Below, in pieces: positions 57,201-64,000 of a DNA stretch of 64,000 nucleotides. Below the pieces are notes generated by a model. That model searched no databases, was not told where the DNA came from, and saw only the letters and a list, made by a program, of their open reading frames with translations. The DNA comes from Beverwykella pulmonaria (taxonomy: Eukaryota > Ascomycota > Dothideomycetes > Pleosporales > Melanommataceae), in assembly GCA_001599595.1 (NCBI GenBank), contig BCHH01000022.1:263705-327704 (forward strand), in the 5' to 3' direction. The stretch's first letter is position 1, and each line of letters begins with the position of its first letter. Position numbers and translations under genes: made by a program.

Positions 57201-58478
57201 AGCTTATTCATGTAGTGTCGGAGAGCGCTGCTGAACTTTCGATAACCTGCATCTTGTGCCGTGCTATATCGATTCATGTTCCGGTGATCACCATCAATCA
57301 CCTCGTGTATCTGCATCCCCGTGCTATCTGCTATCGTAGATGAATAATCCGCGACTATCTAATGTCATAATCAGCTGATCACTCAAATCGTGGCAGGTCT
57401 TGGAAAGGGACTGTTTACCTTGCCGATTCCAACAACAGGCCGACCTTCTATAAAATTGTGAATGTAGAATTGTCCTAGTCTAAGCAACCTCAAGAAATCT
57501 GTATGGATATTGTCTAAGATCTCAGAGTCTAGCCTTAGGCTAGTTGCAAGATTTTGACGCGAATCGCGTCCAGCCAGTGAAGTGATCTGTGTTGCAATCT
57601 CTGCCAGATTGGCCTTGTTGGAACCGTGATGGGGTGTTCCAAAGAATATAACAACTTTCGTATTTCGAGAAAGTTTCTGGAGATCAGGGTTGGCATCTAT
57701 ATGCGAGGCCCAGAGAGCCTAATGCAATGAATCAGTATAAATATAGAGAAAAGAGAAGGAAAGTGTACATACCCGTTTCACAAGCACACCCCCCAAGCTG
57801 TGTGCGCATAGAATGATAGGAGTGTGATTGTCCAGCTCTCTGTTCAAGGTGACCATGAGATCATGCGCATGTTTGGTGAAGCTCAGTTTCGTTTTCGTCC
57901 CGGTAGTAGAGACTGTAGAGCTACCCACTGGTTTGACGAGCTTGGCATCGTACCCAAAGGTGTATATCTATTGAAACTCAGAAAGGCAGGAGCATGCGGC
58001 GGGAACAAACTATACCCGCGTGTTCGGGAAGTCTATGGGCAAAAGATCCCGCGGCCAGAACATTTTCTTTTTGCCGTGCGAAGTGTTGGACTTTGCATTT
58101 GGCAACACTTCCGGCTCAGCACTAAAAGGGTCTGGGATAGACTCCCCAGGTGAAATCGCTTCCGAGGCAGTGTCCGTTGAGAAGGATGATGGGGCATTTG
58201 AAACGCTGCGCTCGAGACCCATGGAGGTACTGGTTTTGGTGTGTTTAAGAATCTTGTTGATATTGAATTTGGAGCCTTTGCGGACCGGAGGGGGAGGGGA
58301 CATGGAAGATTCGGAGGGACGTCTCTCTTCTAGTTCATGGCTTGCAGACTTGTATTTGGCAGACCATGTTTCTAGTGGATGGCCGTTCAAGCCATGGATG
58401 AAGACGATACTGATAGGGTGAGAAGATAAATTGAAACCATGTGTTGGATTACCTACTTTGCTTTTGGACGCTCACCAT
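54267..58478 (-). CDS. Fungal NLR-like protein: alpha/beta hydrolase - NB-ARC - TPR
   Basis: Seven exons (minus strand), 58478-58453, 58409-58016, 57967-57773, 57718-57419, 57358-57172, 57119-56948 and 56892-54267, encode 1299 aa. The first exon is 26 bp. Residues 10-24 read IVFIHGLNGHPLETW, and CAHSLGGVLVKR (about 194-205) carries the nucleophile serine, followed by VVIFFGTPHHGS and IDGDHRNM: a SesB/PGAP1-like hydrolase, with a low-complexity insert at about 35-115. The NB-ARC part has Walker A GLGGIGK (420-426), split by an intron, Walker B LLIIDNVDD (495-503), HVLFTTR, LSYIPLAI and an MHD-like MHRLVQ near 723. From about 790 to 1270 there are ten or eleven 42-residue kinesin-light-chain-type TPRs (LGxEHPDTL signatures). 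Such proteins are thought to control nonself recognition and regulated cell death. All motifs are intact. Confidence 0.92.
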
Positions 58479-59328
58479 TGGGCCCCAAGCCCGAATGAAG
58501 TTCGGTAAGACCAGTGTCATGAACAAACGACATATCGAGAGATCAGCCTGTGTGGTTAACAATATAAGTGCGTAGGATAACTCAAGGTCGAAGAATGTGT
58601 GGAAGAAAGCAGGCGCATTTAAGTATTTACATTGAAGAGTATCTCAGTTCAACCCTTTGATTCACCGTTACATGATGCGGGGTGGAACTCAGCCCACTGT
58701 GGAGTAGGGAGGAAAACGAACATGGGGGTTCATGTAGCGTATGGTGGCAAGCCAATTAACTGAGATAATTCATATCATCGCGCAGCCTCGTAGCTCGCAT
58801 TCCGTACTCTTTTTCGAATCGTGCAGGATCTGTCACATGCAGCGTCGCTCATTGGGCCTTGGGAAGTTTGACCGGTCGGCTCCGAAATCTAGAGAACTGT
58901 GGCAGTGGTGGCGGTGCTAGCATCGTGATGCTATCCAGGCGGTGAATGTGCCGCCAGAGCTGTATGTTTCCAAGTTCTGTACACAGCCTCAGTTGGGTAT
59001 GTAGCCGCCTGCTCAGTCCGTACGAGGGTGGAGCCATTGGAATTAAGCAGAAGGTACCGCTTCAGCTAGGACATTGTCCTGCCCGCGCATAGGCCGTCTC
59101 GCAGAAGAGCAGGGGTAGCATAGACTTGAAATGATGCTCTTGATCTCGAGCAACAATCAGTCATCTGTCCTAGTGTAAGTGAAGAGATGCAGTTTTTCAG
59201 GAAAAAGCGGCGGGGACAGTCGATAAATCACCAAATTTGGTGATTCTGTTGAATTGAAATTGCCAGCGCCGATACATGCCATAATCCTGCAACGCCGTCC
59301 TATGCTATCTCTATTCCCAGCCAGGCCA
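58479..59328. other. Intergenic region between the NLR-like gene and IMP3
   Basis: About 0.85 kb with the promoter of the NLR-like gene on its left and the 3' end of IMP3 on its right. A perfect palindrome lies at 59226-59245. I see no gene. Confidence 0.5.
59226..59245. repeat. Perfect 20 bp palindrome
   Basis: AATCACCAAATTTGGTGATT equals its own reverse complement. It starts 84 bp beyond the IMP3 stop codon and lies about 750 bp upstream of the NLR-like start, so it may be a hairpin in the IMP3 3' region or a site for a dimeric DNA-binding protein. Confidence 0.9.
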
Positions 59329-59993
59329 CTACATCATCTCTAGATCGAAGTCGTCCAGCTTGTCGCGGTACTTGAGGATATTCCTCTTAATCTTGGACGA
59401 GTCCACCCACGTCACAAAGTCTTCCATGTTCCTCGTGACTAAAAATGCCGTGTCGGTCACCACTTCTGTTCCCACTCTGACGTGCCCCTGCTCGATCATC
59501 TTGGTCGCGGCTTGCACTGTGTCGGCCATGCGCAGGCGGGTCATGACCACGGGAAGTCTCCTTCGCGCAAATGCAGACACTGCAAGGTATGGTCAGTCGG
59601 GAAGCGTCGCGCGTAACGACGTGCTTACCGGTGACTTTATGCTCTACACTGCTCAAGGTGCCTTTTCCTCCTCCACCGGTCCCTACTATTCCCATGTCGA
59701 ATAGCTTCTCCAGCATGAGCTCCTCGTGCTTGCGACGGAAAGGATCGGCGGGGTCTAGATTGGAGAGTTTATGGGCTAGCTGCCGCAAAGAGCCGCATAT
59801 TGTGTTGTACCTACGACTGTTAGCGGATAGCGTATCGTCGGAGGATATTTACTTGCTTGCGGTAGTCATCGGGCTTCTGTATGGCGTATCTCCGGATCAC
59901 GGCGGCGTCTCTGTGGTTTCCGTCGCTCTTGTAGGTGGTGAAATCAACCTTTTTGAGGAGCTTCTGCTCGTGATACTTGAGCTTCCGGGTCAT
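59329..59993 (-). CDS. IMP3: U3 snoRNP protein IMP3 (S4 domain)
   Basis: Three exons (minus strand), 59993-59857, 59810-59629 and 59579-59329, encode 189 aa, close to the usual length of about 183. The protein starts [18 protein letters not shown]; a joined block [20 protein letters not shown] follows the first intron, then [20 protein letters not shown], a short Gly-rich insert, and the S4 RNA-binding domain [12 protein letters not shown]...[14 protein letters not shown]. The first intron begins GCAAGT rather than GT: only the GC donor keeps the conserved block in frame, while the nearby GT donor (GTAAAT) shifts it. IMP3 is part of the small-subunit processome and helps pair the U3 snoRNA with pre-rRNA in the nucleolus. 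It is divergent from HIS7, 277 bp away. Confidence 0.92.
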
Positions 59994-60270
59994 TGTCGCA
60001 ACTGGAGTGGTATAGTGTGGTGAGGGGTGTAATTGTGTCGAGCATCGAGGTGCGAACGCAAGAGCTCGGGCTTTCGGTGAACATTTTTGGCCTTGGCGCG
60101 CTAGAGAATTAGCGCGCCTTTTCCCTTCTGCTGCCCCTCCGATGGCGGGGTCCAAACAAAAAGTTCGCTCACTGAATGACTCGTTCCTTTCACTCACTCT
60201 ACTATTCACTCCAACGCCCTCCTTTACCATCCCCCCCCCCCCCCCCCCCCCCCCCTTTTTCTAATCCACT
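59994..60270. promoter_or_regulatory. Divergent promoter of IMP3 and HIS7
   Basis: TGACTCG at 60177-60183, 88-94 bp upstream of the HIS7 ATG, matches six of seven bases of the Gcn4/CPC1 site TGACTCA, as expected for a histidine gene under general amino-acid control. A pure run of 25 C residues (60231-60255) sits 15 bp before the ATG, probably in the leader. A CT-rich stretch lies between the two. Confidence 0.6.
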
Positions 60271-61996
60271 ATGCCTGCCGTCCACCTCCTGGATTATGTC
60301 GCCGGCAACGTGCGCTCCCTCGTCAATGCCATCGAGAAGGTCGGGTACACGGTAGAATGGGTCAAGTCGCCCGCCGATGTCCCCTCCGCAGAGGTGCAAT
60401 TCCCTTGCCAAATCGCGCTGCGACACCAATTGACACGCGCTGATTTAGTCGCCGCCCTAGAAACTAATCATTCCCGGCGTCGGCCACTTTGGCCACTGCC
60501 TCTCCCAACTCGACAAGGCAGGCTACATCGAGCCGATCCGCGAACACATCAAGGCCGGGAAGCCGTTCATGGGCATATGCGTTGGACTGCAGGCACTGTT
60601 TGAAGGCTCCGAGGAAGACCCCGAGGTCAAGGGCCTAGGGCTCATTCCCTCGCGGCTGCAGAAGTTCAGCGACGAGGACAAGAGCGTGCCGCATATTGGA
60701 TGGAACTCGGCGACCACGTCGCGCAAGGGGGGCGTCACCGAAGAGAGTCTGTACGGACTACGGCCCAGCTCCAAGTACTACTACGTGCACTCGTATGCGG
60801 CGCGATACACCGAGGGCGAGCTCGAGAAGGATTCCTGGACCGTGGCGACGGCGACATATGGAAACGAGGTGTTTGTCGGCGCGGTGGCGAGGGACAATGT
60901 GTTTGCGACCCAGTTCCACCCGGAGAAGAGCGGAGCCGCAGGATTGAGGGTCATCAAAGCGTTCTTGGACGGAAACATAAGCCAGAAACTGGCGGAGAAG
61001 CCGTCTGCCGTGTCCACCAAAGAGGGACTGACGAGGAGAGTCATCGCATGTCTCGACGTACGCACAAACGACCAGGGCGATCTGGTAGTCACAAAGGGCG
61101 ACCAATACGACGTGCGAGAAAAGGACGGCGTATCCACTGGCGGCTCCGTACGAAATCTAGGCAAGCCCGTGGACATGGCGAAGAAGTACTACGAGCAAGG
61201 CGCCGACGAGATCACCTTCCTCAACATCACATCCTTCCGCAACTGCCCCATCGCCGACACGCCGATGCTGGAAATCCTCCGGCGGACGAGCGAAACCGTC
61301 TTTGTACCTCTGACCATAGGAGGAGGCATCAGGGACACGGTAGACACGGACGCCACCAAGATCTCCGCCCTGGATATTGCCACCATGTATTTCAAGTCCG
61401 GCGCAGACAAAGTCAGCATCGGCTCCGACGCAGTTACCGCAGCCGAGGAGTACTACGCAAGCGGGAAAAGACTGTCAGGAACCACGGCCATCGAGTCCAT
61501 TTCCGCCGCATATGGAAACCAAGCAGTGGTCATCAGCGTCGATCCTCGACGTGTCTACGTCTCCTCTCCCGACGCCACACCCCACCACACCGTCAAGACA
61601 AGAACATTAGGTCCTAAAGGCGAGGAGTACTGCTGGTACCAGTGCACCATCAAAGGCGGACGCGAGGGGAGGGACTTTGACGTCCGACAGCTGGTCACAG
61701 CAGTCGAGGCCATGGGCGCTGGGGAGATTCTGCTCAACTGCATCGACAAAGATGGGTCGAACAGCGGATTCGATCTCGAGCTGATCAACGACGTGAAAGC
61801 AGCTATCAAGATCCCAGTCATTGCGAGTAGTGGCGCGGGGATCCCGGACCACTTTAGAGAGGTGTTCGATGAGACGGCGACGGATGCAGCGCTGGGTGCG
61901 GGCATGTTCCATAGACAGGAGTATACGGTCAAGGAGGTCAAAGAGCATTTGCAAAAGAAGGGACTACTGGTCAGACAATTCGAAGAGGCGATATAG
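60271..61996 (+). CDS. HIS7: Imidazole glycerol phosphate synthase (glutaminase-cyclase fusion)
   Basis: Two exons, 60271-60393 and 60461-61996, encode 552 aa. The 67 bp intron uses the second acceptor (CCCTAG), so that SPADVPSAE joins [13 protein letters not shown]. The N-terminal glutaminase (hisH) has the nucleophile C81 in MGICVG and the H194/E196 pair in QFHPEKSG. The C-terminal (beta/alpha)8 cyclase (hisF) starts near [10 protein letters not shown] and contains [35 protein letters not shown] and IASSGAG. The enzyme turns PRFAR plus glutamine into imidazole glycerol phosphate and AICAR, linking histidine and purine synthesis, in the cytosol. Both active sites are intact. Its promoter carries a CPC1-like site and the poly-C run. 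Confidence 0.96.
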
Positions 61997-62172
61997 ATGG
62001 AAAAAAAGTTCTTCTAGTGTTTCTGATGCAACTGTCGACTTCATTTCATATCCCCCTATAGACATACACCAATTGGATGTAATTTTTGGTATACCTCAAC
62101 GCCGTCACTCTCTTTAAAGCCCAAGTCATAGAACTCCTTGAAATGCATGTGGCGTCTTCCCTTTCCACCGTC

Positions 62173-64000
<1,828 letters not shown>

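Noticed and set aside
60700..61617. 305-codon frame inside HIS7 in another phase
   Set aside because: Extremely Arg/His-rich with no domain; it is a shadow of the cyclase part.

Overview
This window is nuclear DNA of a filamentous ascomycete (Pezizomycotina). The evidence is short 48-171 bp spliceosomal introns with GTRNGT donors and CTRAC-like branch sites, a fused HIS7-type hisHF gene, a CFEM protein, Zn2Cys6 and C2H2 regulators, a DUF4246 gene, a fungal NLR-type protein and heterokaryon-incompatibility (HET) remnants. A Leotiomycetes-like source is possible from the style of the transposase tail, but this is only an impression.

Two compartments are visible. (1) From about 1.5 to 18.8 kb the window is gene-poor and A+T-rich. 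It holds one intact small secreted protein gene (9226-9652), a CFEM membrane protein gene at its edge, and four decayed genes: a pogo/Fot-type transposase tail (2267-2755), a fragment of a conserved fungal protein of unknown function (5605-5933), a HET-domain fragment (13177-13539) and a cysteine-rich secreted protein (13974-14578). A dispersed ~105 bp repeat occurs twice. The in-frame stops look like single C-to-T or G-to-A changes, as expected from repeat-induced point mutation, which I infer and have not calculated. (2) From 18.9 kb to the end the window is conventional gene space.

Order in the gene space: a peroxisomal GMC alcohol oxidase; KAR9; a conserved protein of unknown function; mitochondrial alternative oxidase; a C2H2 regulator with a proposed 1.6 kb intron; AIP1 and CHL1, divergent over a 250 bp shared promoter; a single-pass membrane protein; a POT/PTR2 peptide transporter; then a same-strand run of DUF4246, nucleoside hydrolase, Zn2Cys6 regulator, hydrolase-NB-ARC-TPR protein and IMP3; HIS7, divergent from IMP3; DIM1; and the promoter of a gene that starts beyond the right edge.

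Some neighbours may be functionally linked. IMP3 and DIM1 both act in 18S rRNA processing and flank HIS7. Peptide transporter, nucleoside hydrolase and Zn2Cys6 regulator lie within 8.5 kb and could form a nutrient-scavenging group (inference). The NLR-like gene and the HET relic both belong to nonself-recognition families. Several exon structures given here were worked out by hand from splice consensus, reading phase and family motifs: an in-frame 48 bp intron in the nucleoside hydrolase, a 27 bp last exon in the DUF4246 gene, a GC-AG intron in IMP3, and first coding exons of 16-26 bp in three genes.
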